Shown here: positions 57,937-64,000 of the stretch, in pieces
Numbering within the stretch: position 1 is the first letter of the stretch
Layout of the letters: every line of letters begins with the position of its first letter
NCBI RefSeq assembly: GCF_003713065.1
Contig: NZ_CP033433.1
Coordinates: 4,551,501 to 4,615,500, forward strand
Direction of reading: 5' to 3'
From: Cohnella candidum
GTDB taxonomy: Bacteria > Bacillota > Bacilli > Paenibacillales > Paenibacillaceae
DNA length: 64,000 nucleotides
Program-made: the position numbers and the translations under genes
The notes under the pieces: model-generated
Databases searched by the model: none
What the model was told of the DNA's origin: nothing
Seen by the model: the letters and a program-made list of their open reading frames with translations, nothing else

Positions 57937-60726
57937 ATGCCGATGTGTACGGAACAGGAGCTGCTCGACTTCATGCGCGAGACGGCTTATAAACCCATGA
58001 CGTACCAGGAGCTGGAGAAGCATTTTGGCATCGATAATGCCGAGGATTTCAAGGACTTTCTGCGTTTATTGACCGAGATGGAGCAGGACGGTAAAATCCT
58101 GCGTACCCGAACCGAGCGCTACGGCGTGCCGGAAAGGATGAATTTGCTTCGGGGACGTCTGCAAGGCCATCCCAAAGGCTTTGCCTTCTTGATTCCGGAC
58201 GAGCCGGACCATCCGGACGTCTATATTCACGCGAACGACATGAAAAGCGCCATGAACGGCGATATCGTGCTCGTGCGCGTGACGGGTAAGAGCGACAACG
58301 GCCAGCGTATGGAAGGCGAAATCGTGCGGATCGTCAAGCGCGCGGTCACGCAGGTCGTCGGCCTGTTCCAGAACCATGAAACGTTCGGGTTCGTCGTGCC
58401 GGACGACAAGCGGATCAACAAGGACATTTTCATCCGCCAGGAGAACTTCAAGGGTGCGGTCACCGGCCAAAAGGTCGTGGCCAACATCATCCGCTATCCC
58501 GAAGGGCGGTCTGCCGCCGAAGGCGAAATCATCGAAGTGCTTGGGCACAAAGACGACCCGGGCGTCGATATTCTGAGCATTATCCGCAAGCATGGACTGC
58601 CGGAAGGCTTTCCTGACGACGTCATGGCCGAAGCCGAAGCCGCGCCGGACTCCATTACGGAGGATGAAATCGTGCGCCAAGGCCGGCGCGATCTGCGCAA
58701 CCGCGTCATTGTGACGATCGACGGCGAAGACGCGAAGGACTTGGACGACGCGGTCAACGTGGAACGGCTCGAAAACGGCAACTGGCTGCTGGGCGTCCAC
58801 ATCGCGGACGTCAGCTATTACGTGCGCGAGAACTCCAAGCTGGATCAAGAAGCCTACAACCGGGGTTGCAGCGTTTATTTGGTCGATCGGGTCATCCCGA
58901 TGCTGCCGCACCGGCTGTCGAACGGCATCTGTTCGCTCAATCCGAAAGTGGACAGGCTGACGATGTCCTGCGAAATGGAATTCGATCCCCGCACGATGAA
59001 GCGGGTCCGGCATGATATTTTCACGAGCGTGATCCGTACCAAAGAACGGATGACCTATACGAACGTGCGCAAAATCGTCCAGGACGAAGATCCGGAAGTG
59101 ATGGAGCGTTACGCCGACCTCGTCGACAACTTCCGGCTGATGAAGGAGCTTGCGTTGGCGCTGAGGGGCAGCCGGATGCGCCGGGGCGCGATCGACTTCG
59201 ACTTCCAGGAGTCGAAGGTCATCGTGGACGAGCAGGGCAAACCGGTCGATATCGTCAAAAGGGAGCGCTCGATCGCGGAACAGATGATCGAGGAGTTCAT
59301 GCTGGCGGCGAACGAGACGGTGGCGGAGCATTTCCATTGGCTGAAGGTGCCGTTCCTGTACCGGATCCACGAGGAGCCGGACGGGGAGAAGCTGCGGCAC
59401 TTCATGCAGTTCGCGGGCAACTTCGGCTATGCGGTGCGCGGCAAGGGTAACTCCGTGCATCCGCGAGCGTTGCAGTCGCTGCTGGAGGAAATCCGCGGCA
59501 CGAAGGAAGAGACCGTCATCAGCACGATGATGCTGCGGTCCATGAAGCAGGCGAAATACGACGCCGAGAGCTTGGGACACTTTGGGCTGGCGGCGGAGTT
59601 CTATTCGCACTTCACCTCGCCGATCCGGCGCTATCCTGACCTCGTCATCCACCGGGTGATGCGAGAGGTGCTCGAGAACGGCGGAGGCGGCTTGCCCGAG
59701 CTTCGGTTCGACGTCCTGTCGGGCCGGATGCCGGACATCGCGCAGCAGTCGTCCGAGCGCGAACGCGTGGCGGTCGACGCGGAGCGCGACACGGAGAAGC
59801 TGAAGAAAGCCGAGTTCATGCTGGATAAGATCGGCGAGGAATTCAGCGGCATCATCAGCGGCGTGACCGGGTTCGGCATGTTCGTGGAACTGGACAACAC
59901 CGTTGAAGGTCTTATCCGGCTGAGCGATCTGACGGATGACTACTACCATTTCCACGAGCTGCAAATGGCGCTGATCGGGGAACGTACGTCGAAGATCTAT
60001 CGCATCGGCGACGAAGTGAAAATCCGCGTGGCGCGCGTGAACATGGACGACCATACGATCGATTTCGAGATGGTCGACATGAAGCACCGCAGCGCGGATC
60101 GGGCGCGCTGGGTGGATGCGCGCGCCGGAGGTTTCGGCGGTGGCGGCGGAGGCCGCCAGCGCAAGAAGAAGCGCCAGGGCGGCGGCGGGTTCGCCGCCTC
60201 GGCGCAGCAGGGCGGCCCGGGCGCAGTGGGCGGCCGCGAGGATCGCCGCGCCGGCGAGAGCGGCGCGGGCAAGGGCCGGCGCGGCGGCGGGCGTGGCGCC
60301 GGCGGGCGCGATAAGCGCGTCGCGGAAGCGATCGCGGCCGCGCCGAGCGGAGGCGACGCCGGGTCCGCGGCGACGCAGGGCGGCGGGCGCCGGCAGAAGC
60401 GCGGCGCCGGCGGCGGCAACGCCGCTGCCCCCGCGGTCGAGCGCGCGAGCGCCGCGCCTGCACCGGCAGCGGCTGAAAAGCCGCCGCGCGGTCGGGGCAA
60501 GAAGGTCGACATGTGGGGACTCCCCGTGTCGGGCGTGGGCCTGAAGGACGACGGCGGCGAGAGCGAAGCGCTCGCCGAAATGCGCAAAGCCAGACGCCGC
60601 GAAGGCGGCGGTGGCGGTGGAGGCGGTCGCCGCAAAGGCGGCGGAGCTCCATCCGGCGGCGGCTCGGATGCCGGCGGTGGTGGCGGCAGCAGACCGCCGA
60701 GAAGAAGAGGCAAACCGAAAGAATAA
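57937..60726 (+). CDS. rnr: Ribonuclease R with long Gly/Arg/Ala-rich tail
   Basis: 929 residues. The order is an N-terminal HTH (about 1-70), cold-shock domains, an RNB catalytic domain (TIDGEDAKDLDDAVN near 260-275 with the metal aspartates), and an S1 domain (about 632-713). From about 718 to the end runs a basic, low-complexity tail of some 210 residues rich in Gly, Arg and Ala with runs of eight or nine Gly; Bacillus RNase R is about 780 residues in total. It degrades structured RNA 3' to 5' and acts with tmRNA/SmpB in mRNA quality control. ATG 57937 is 6 bases after GAGGTG. The GC-rich tail also produces a spurious 914-codon antisense frame. Confidence 0.95.
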   Translation: MPMCTEQELLDFMRETAYKPMTYQELEKHFGIDNAEDFKDFLRLLTEMEQDGKILRTRTERYGVPERMNLLRGRLQGHPKGFAFLIPDEPDHPDVYIHANDMKSAMNGDIVLVRVTGKSDNGQRMEGEIVRIVKRAVTQVVGLFQNHETFGFVVPDDKRINKDIFIRQENFKGAVTGQKVVANIIRYPEGRSAAEGEIIEVLGHKDDPGVDILSIIRKHGLPEGFPDDVMAEAEAAPDSITEDEIVRQGRRDLRNRVIVTIDGEDAKDLDDAVNVERLENGNWLLGVHIADVSYYVRENSKLDQEAYNRGCSVYLVDRVIPMLPHRLSNGICSLNPKVDRLTMSCEMEFDPRTMKRVRHDIFTSVIRTKERMTYTNVRKIVQDEDPEVMERYADLVDNFRLMKELALALRGSRMRRGAIDFDFQESKVIVDEQGKPVDIVKRERSIAEQMIEEFMLAANETVAEHFHWLKVPFLYRIHEEPDGEKLRHFMQFAGNFGYAVRGKGNSVHPRALQSLLEEIRGTKEETVISTMMLRSMKQAKYDAESLGHFGLAAEFYSHFTSPIRRYPDLVIHRVMREVLENGGGGLPELRFDVLSGRMPDIAQQSSERERVAVDAERDTEKLKKAEFMLDKIGEEFSGIISGVTGFGMFVELDNTVEGLIRLSDLTDDYYHFHELQMALIGERTSKIYRIGDEVKIRVARVNMDDHTIDFEMVDMKHRSADRARWVDARAGGFGGGGGGRQRKKKRQGGGGFAASAQQGGPGAVGGREDRRAGESGAGKGRRGGGRGAGGRDKRVAEAIAAAPSGGDAGSAATQGGGRRQKRGAGGGNAAAPAVERASAAPAPAAAEKPPRGRGKKVDMWGLPVSGVGLKDDGGESEALAEMRKARRREGGGGGGGGRRKGGGAPSGGGSDAGGGGGSRPPRRRGKPKE

Positions 60727-60730
60727 ACGA

Positions 60731-60762
60731 ACGGGCCAGCCTCCTATATTGGGGCTGGCCCT
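60731..60762 (+). terminator. Terminator-like hairpin after rnr
   Basis: GGGCCAGCC / GGCTGGCCC perfect 9-bp stem; only a short T-poor tail follows. Confidence 0.65.
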
Positions 60763-60796
60763 TCGTATGGGACGCAGCCGACGGTGCAGAACAACA

Positions 60797-60842
60797 AAAA
60801 AGACGATCATTCCCCGTTTGCGGGTTATGATCGTCTTTTATT
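60797..60842. terminator. Bidirectional terminator
   Basis: AAAAGACGATCAT / ATGATCGTCTTTT stem flanked by A and T runs, serving rnr and the convergent minus-strand gene. Confidence 0.9.
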
Positions 60843-60853
60843 AAGTTCGCCGA

Positions 60854-61219
60854 TTATCTCGGTTGCTGAGCTGCATATTCCGCATTCGCTTGATCAAGCA
60901 TCGATTTCCAATTGGCAAAGCGGGTTTCCCGATCCACATGCCGGTCAAGGAGCTCCTCGGGAATACCGCCGATGTCCTCAATCGTTGAAATCGAAAAATT
61001 CCCCTTCCGCAGAAACTCCTCGAAGCTCGCTAAGGAAGAGCAGCCGCTCATGAATGCTTCATTAAAGAGGATTTCCAAGGGCACATGATCGGGGTTTCCC
61101 GCGTTCGTTTTCATGCCTTGCAATTCGATCAGCAGTTCGTCAAAGGAAATCGGCTTGTTTCTTTTTTTCAGACCTAGCACTCCCCTAAAAAAGATTTTAC
61201 CCCTTATGATAACATACAT
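60854..61219 (-). CDS. Hypothetical protein
   Basis: 121 residues; no family recognised. The body (SFDELLIELQGMKTNAGNPDHVPLEILFNEAFMSGCSSLASFEEFLRKG) is acidic and helical. The start is uncertain: ATG 61219 has only AAGG upstream, while a strong AGGGGAG sits just before in-frame GTG and CTG codons near 61180 that would give a shorter protein. The promoter of the cold-shock gene lies at once upstream on the other strand. Confidence 0.55.
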   Translation of the reverse strand: MYVIIRGKIFFRGVLGLKKRNKPISFDELLIELQGMKTNAGNPDHVPLEILFNEAFMSGCSSLASFEEFLRKGNFSISTIEDIGGIPEELLDRHVDRETRFANWKSMLDQANAEYAAQQPR

Positions 61220-61221
61220 CT

Positions 61222-61250
61222 TTGCCTTATGTATGGTTTTGTGATATGAT
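61222..61250 (+). promoter_or_regulatory. Sigma-A promoter of the cold-shock gene
   Basis: TTGCCT, a 17-bp spacer and TATGAT. The predicted start near 61256 gives a leader of about 130 nt. Confidence 0.65.
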
Positions 61251-61278
61251 TAATTCCTTAGCCGAAGCAAATCCTAAT

Positions 61279-61340
61279 TCACATATTGAAAAGGGTTCAC
61301 ATGTCGCGATGGTACCTTTTTCAATGTGTGATTTTTGTTT
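61279..61340 (+). terminator. Terminator-like hairpin inside the cold-shock mRNA leader
   Basis: An 18-bp stem (TCACATATTGAAAAGGGT with ACCTTTTTCAATGTGTGA, two G.T pairs) with a 17-nt loop, followed by TTTTTGTTT. It lies between the promoter and the start codon, so it could attenuate transcription or act as a temperature-sensitive structure. Confidence 0.65.
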
Positions 61341-61385
61341 ATACAGAAAAAACATGTTAATGAAAAACGAGGAGGCATATCTCAT

Positions 61386-61586
61386 ATGCAAACAGGAACA
61401 GTTAAATGGTTTAACGCGGACAAAGGCTTCGGCTTTATCGAAGTGGAAGGCGGAAGCGATGTTTTCGTCCATTTCAGCGCCATTCAAGGCGAAGGCTTTA
61501 AAACGCTTGATGAAGGACAACGCGTGCAATTCAATGTAGCCCAAGGAAATCGCGGGCCGCAAGCCGAGAATGTAGTCAAACTGTAA
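61386..61586 (+). CDS. Cold-shock protein (CspA family)
   Basis: 66-residue single cold-shock domain binding single-stranded nucleic acid; RNP1 is KGFGFIE and RNP2 VFVHF ([21 protein letters not shown]). GAGGAGG precedes the ATG. A long structured leader is typical of csp genes. It is followed by a terminator and a ydjO-like gene. Confidence 0.95.
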   Translation: MQTGTVKWFNADKGFGFIEVEGGSDVFVHFSAIQGEGFKTLDEGQRVQFNVAQGNRGPQAENVVKL

Positions 61587-61594
61587 ATTCAAAC

Positions 61595-61629
61595 GAACTG
61601 CCCTTAACACCAGGTTAAGGGCAGTTTTT
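61595..61629 (+). terminator. Rho-independent terminator
   Basis: AACTGCCCTTAAC / GTTAAGGGCAGTT stem with TTTTT. Confidence 0.92.
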
Positions 61630-61649
61630 CATAAAGGAGGAATTTTGTC

Positions 61650-61880
61650 ATGGCTTATCGAGGCAAACCGATCGAAGAACTCCAACATGTAGAAACGGTG
61701 ATATGGACCTGCGTCAATGAGGATTGCAAGGGCTGGGTCAGGGATAATTTCGCATTCGCCAAGGAGCCGGTTTGCCATCTTTGTCAATCCCCCATGGTGA
61801 GAAGCGTGAAGATGCTGCCGGAGCTTATCAATACGAACAAAGACATGAAGTCCAAGAAACAAGGCATTCAGATATCGTAA
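61650..61880 (+). CDS. ydjO: Cold-inducible YdjO-like zinc-binding protein
   Basis: 76 residues. Four cysteines (CVNEDC and CHLC) form a likely zinc ribbon in a YdjO-type protein (ETVIWTCVNEDCKGWVRDNF, PVCHLCQSPM). In Bacillus YdjO is cold-induced and of unknown function. AAAGGAGG precedes the ATG. It lies right behind the csp terminator, so read-through may couple it to csp. Confidence 0.88.
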   Translation: MAYRGKPIEELQHVETVIWTCVNEDCKGWVRDNFAFAKEPVCHLCQSPMVRSVKMLPELINTNKDMKSKKQGIQIS

Positions 61881-61978
61881 ACCTGGTTCGCACAAGCCAT
61901 TTTACAATTCGCGCCGTATCTTATAGGATAAGAAATGGTGCACGGTAGAACGGATTTTGGCGGAGAGGGTGCGGATCA

Positions 61979-62911
61979 ATGGATCGGAGTTTGTATCATG
62001 TACTGGGTGCGAAGCAGTTCGACCGGGCGGAGCTGGACCGGTTGTTCGCGGCTTCGAAGGAGATGGAGGGCGTCGTCGCGGCAGGCGGGGACAAGCGGCT
62101 GTCTGGACGGATCATGACGACGTTGTTCTTCGAAGCGAGCACGCGTACGCGGCTGTCGTTCGAGTCGGCGATGAACCGGTTGGGCGGCAGCGTCATCGGG
62201 ACGGAGAACGCCGCACAATTCTCGTCGGCGATCAAGGGCGAGACGCTCGAAGACACCATTCGGATCATCACCGGTTACAGCGACGTCATCGTCATGCGGC
62301 ATACCGAGATCGGCGCGGCCAAGCGTGCGGCTAAGGTCGCCGGCATTCCGGTCATAAACGCCGGGGACGGCGCGGGCGAGCACCCCACGCAGGCGCTGTT
62401 GGACGCATACACCATCCAGAAGGAGTTCGGCCGCATCGACGGGCTCAAAATCGCGATGGTCGGCGATCTCACGTACGGACGGACGGTCCACTCTCTCAGC
62501 TACATTTTAGCGAATTACCAAGACGTCATGGTGTACTACATCGCGCCGGAAAACGTGCAAATTCCGAGCTACGTGAAGCAGTACATGGATGAGAAGGGTA
62601 TAAGATATCAAGAGACCAACGATCTGAACGCGGTGGCCGGCTCGGTCGACGTCGTGTATCAGACTCGAATCCAGAAGGAACGTTTTCCGTCGGTTGAGGA
62701 GTATGAGAAAGCCGCGGGCAAATACATCATCGACGCGGCGTTGATGGACCGCATGCGCAAGGAGGCCATCGTGCTTCACCCGCTGCCGCGCGCCGGCGAG
62801 ATTACGGAGGAAGTGGACGCGGATCCGAGGGCGGCGTACTTCCGCCAGGCGCACAACGGATTGTACATTCGAATGGCGCTCATCGCCAAGTGTCTCAATA
62901 TGGCGGACTGA
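61979..62911 (+). CDS. pyrB: Aspartate carbamoyltransferase (E. coli-like catalytic chain)
   Basis: 310-residue enzyme condensing carbamoyl phosphate and aspartate, the first committed step of pyrimidine synthesis. Motifs are FFEASTRTRLSFE, the KGETLEDT loop, MRH, GDGAGEHPTQALLD, GDLTYGRTVHSL and HPLPR. FFEASTRTRLSFE and GDLxYGRTVHSL match the E. coli class better than the Bacillus pyr-operon enzyme (FFEPSTRTRFSFE). No pyrI or other pyr gene is near. GGAGAGGG precedes the ATG. It may be a second, stand-alone copy. Confidence 0.93.
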   Translation: MDRSLYHVLGAKQFDRAELDRLFAASKEMEGVVAAGGDKRLSGRIMTTLFFEASTRTRLSFESAMNRLGGSVIGTENAAQFSSAIKGETLEDTIRIITGYSDVIVMRHTEIGAAKRAAKVAGIPVINAGDGAGEHPTQALLDAYTIQKEFGRIDGLKIAMVGDLTYGRTVHSLSYILANYQDVMVYYIAPENVQIPSYVKQYMDEKGIRYQETNDLNAVAGSVDVVYQTRIQKERFPSVEEYEKAAGKYIIDAALMDRMRKEAIVLHPLPRAGEITEEVDADPRAAYFRQAHNGLYIRMALIAKCLNMAD

Positions 62912-62920
62912 CGGCGGGGC

Positions 62921-62930
62921 GTGCTATAAT
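62921..62930 (+). promoter_or_regulatory. Extended -10 promoter of smpB
   Basis: TG-C-TATAAT, 48 bp before the smpB ATG, with no good -35. It is the same form as the ssrA promoter. Confidence 0.55.
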
Positions 62931-62977
62931 GGGTGTCCGGCGGCATTTTCGGGAATAGGGGAAGAAGGTGAAGGAAA

Positions 62978-63463
62978 ATGGGCAGCAAAAACAAAGACCA
63001 GTTCGACAAACCGCTCGCGCAAAACAAAAAAGCGTCCCATGACTACTTCATCGAGGAAACCTTCGAAGCCGGCATGGTGCTGACGGGCACCGAGATCAAG
63101 TCGCTCCGGCGGGCCCGGGCGAACATCAACGACGCTTTCGCGACGATCCGCAACGGCGAGATGTTCATCCACAACATGCACATCAGTCCGTTCGAGGAAG
63201 GCAACCGTGCCAACGGCGATCCGACGCGCGCCCGCAAGCTTCTGTTGCACAAACAGCAGATTCATAAGCTGCTCGGCTTCGTTAAGCGGGAAGGCTACAC
63301 GATCGTGCCGCTCAAGGTGTACACGCGCAATGGTTACGCCAAGCTTCTGATCGGCCTGGGCAAAGGCAAGAAGCAGTTCGACAAGCGTGCCGACGCCGCC
63401 AAGAAAGACGTGCAGCGCGACATTCAGCGGATTCTTCGGGAGAAGCAAAAGGTCAGTTTTTAA
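62978..63463 (+). CDS. smpB: SsrA-binding protein SmpB
   Basis: 161-residue OB-fold protein that carries tmRNA to stalled ribosomes. Signatures are [38 protein letters not shown]-type loops ([11 protein letters not shown]), LLLHKQQI, and the basic C-terminal tail [36 protein letters not shown] precedes the ATG. It lies directly upstream of ssrA. Confidence 0.97.
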   Translation: MGSKNKDQFDKPLAQNKKASHDYFIEETFEAGMVLTGTEIKSLRRARANINDAFATIRNGEMFIHNMHISPFEEGNRANGDPTRARKLLLHKQQIHKLLGFVKREGYTIVPLKVYTRNGYAKLLIGLGKGKKQFDKRADAAKKDVQRDIQRILREKQKVSF

Positions 63464-63534
63464 GCTGCGTTGGTTGTTGGTTTGGCGTTTGGCAAGGTTA
63501 CCAGCAACATCACGGGGTATTTTCAAGCTCCGTG

Positions 63535-63543
63535 TGCTATAAT
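63535..63543 (+). promoter_or_regulatory. Extended -10 promoter of ssrA
   Basis: TG-C-TATAAT at 63535-63543, about 90 bp before the mature tmRNA end, with no recognisable -35. The leader in between folds into two hairpins (GCTGCC/GGCAGC near 63570-63590, and a GATTG..CCGC/GCGG..CAATC stem at 63596-63627). Confidence 0.65.
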
Positions 63544-63633
63544 GAATTTAGTTAGTCATGCTCCATAGCTGCCGTCTGGAATGGCAGCGCCCTTGGATTG
63601 CACCGCTGGTGGGCGGTTCGCGCAATCACTTTC

Positions 63634-63997
63634 GGGGGCGTTTATGGATTCGACGGGGACAGTTCGAGCATGGGTAGCGGGTAGTAGGGCTGCGCCTGCT
63701 TTAACAACGCGGAAAGCCTATTAAACGGCAACAAACAACCTTCTCTGGCTCTGGCCGCCTAATAACGGTCACCAGGCTCTAACTCTCCATCGCCCATGTG
63801 GCGGGATTAGGGCTCAACTTTAGTGGGATACGCTGTCTAGTCTCCGCCTGGGGCTAGCTGAAGAAGATAATCAGGCTGACCCAACGCAAAGCCGGTTCCG
63901 GGGCGTTGCTCGGGTGACATCAAAACTGGGACTACACCCGTAGAAGCCTATGTGGCGTTGTTTTCGGACAGGGGTTCAACTCCCCTCGCCTCCACCA
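63634..63997 (+). ncRNA. ssrA: Transfer-messenger RNA (tmRNA)
   Basis: The 5' end GGGGGCGTTTATGG pairs with the 3' CGCCTCC of the acceptor stem; the RNA ends in an encoded CCA (63995-63997) after a T-arm with GGTTCAACTCC. The tag frame runs from 63727 to tandem TAA stops at 63760-63765 and, with the charged alanine, gives the tag AGNKQPSLALAA, ending in the ALAA degron of Bacillus-type tags. It rescues stalled ribosomes with SmpB, whose gene is adjacent. Confidence 0.96.
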
Positions 63998-64000
63998 TCA

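Noticed and set aside
58066..60810. Long minus-strand open frame (914 codons) opposite rnr
   Set aside because: It mirrors the GC-rich rnr gene, has no family motifs, and its composition (Arg, His, Ala, Pro) is that of an antisense shadow.

Overview
The window reads as one chromosomal stretch from an endospore-forming, flagellated, GC-rich member of the Paenibacillaceae (Paenibacillus or Cohnella type). The evidence is spoVAC/spoVAD, motAB, an rnr-pyrB-smpB-ssrA block, Gram-positive Shine-Dalgarno sequences, and two loci in which a YesM/YesN two-component system sits directly upstream of an LplABC-type sugar importer. No rRNA, tRNA, phage or intact insertion sequence was seen.

Layout. 1-7.8 kb: the 5' part of a sensor kinase, a quinone-oxidoreductase-like enzyme, an SGNH esterase, a glutamine-amidotransferase-like protein fused to a CBM9-like domain, DinB, radical SAM and GGDEF proteins. 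7.9-20.4 kb: an alpha-glucan locus (YesM/YesN, two permeases, binding lipoprotein, ThuA, GH66 dextranase-like lipoprotein, GH13 oligo-1,6-glucosidase, Gfo/Idh/MocA oxidoreductase), with a perfect 61-bp tandem duplication over the last translation start. 20.4-22.95 kb: a 2.2-kb segment (YrdB-like, Cys-cluster/pentapeptide and HD proteins) bracketed by two 188-bp inverted repeats. 23-29 kb: a Ctp-like protease, a Crp/Fnr regulator, agmatine degradation (aguA-aguB) and folD behind a ZTP riboswitch. 29.2-32.7 kb: ATP-grasp ligase, divergent Mur ligase and Asp/Glu racemase, the most intriguing gene set. 32.8-34.5 kb: motAB. 35-41.4 kb: two drug-efflux MFS modules with XRE, MerR and TetR regulators, plus exonuclease III. 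41.9-48.5 kb: DUF6157, an exonuclease, a spoVA-like cluster with DUF421 and DUF1657, a polysaccharide deacetylase, a TIM-barrel epimerase and a nuclease-like protein. 48.9-56.1 kb: the second YesMN-LplABC locus. 56.2-64 kb: an Eis-like acetyltransferase, secG, rnr, cold-shock genes, pyrB, smpB and ssrA.

The larger intergenic gaps are not featureless. At 20.4, 22.8, 34.6-35.0 and 41.4-41.8 kb they carry several unrelated repeat families whose units recur every 50-52 bp, sometimes as two forward plus two inverted units. Weaker traces lie at 48.5 kb. The shared period across unrelated sequences is the main structural signal that gene annotation does not explain.
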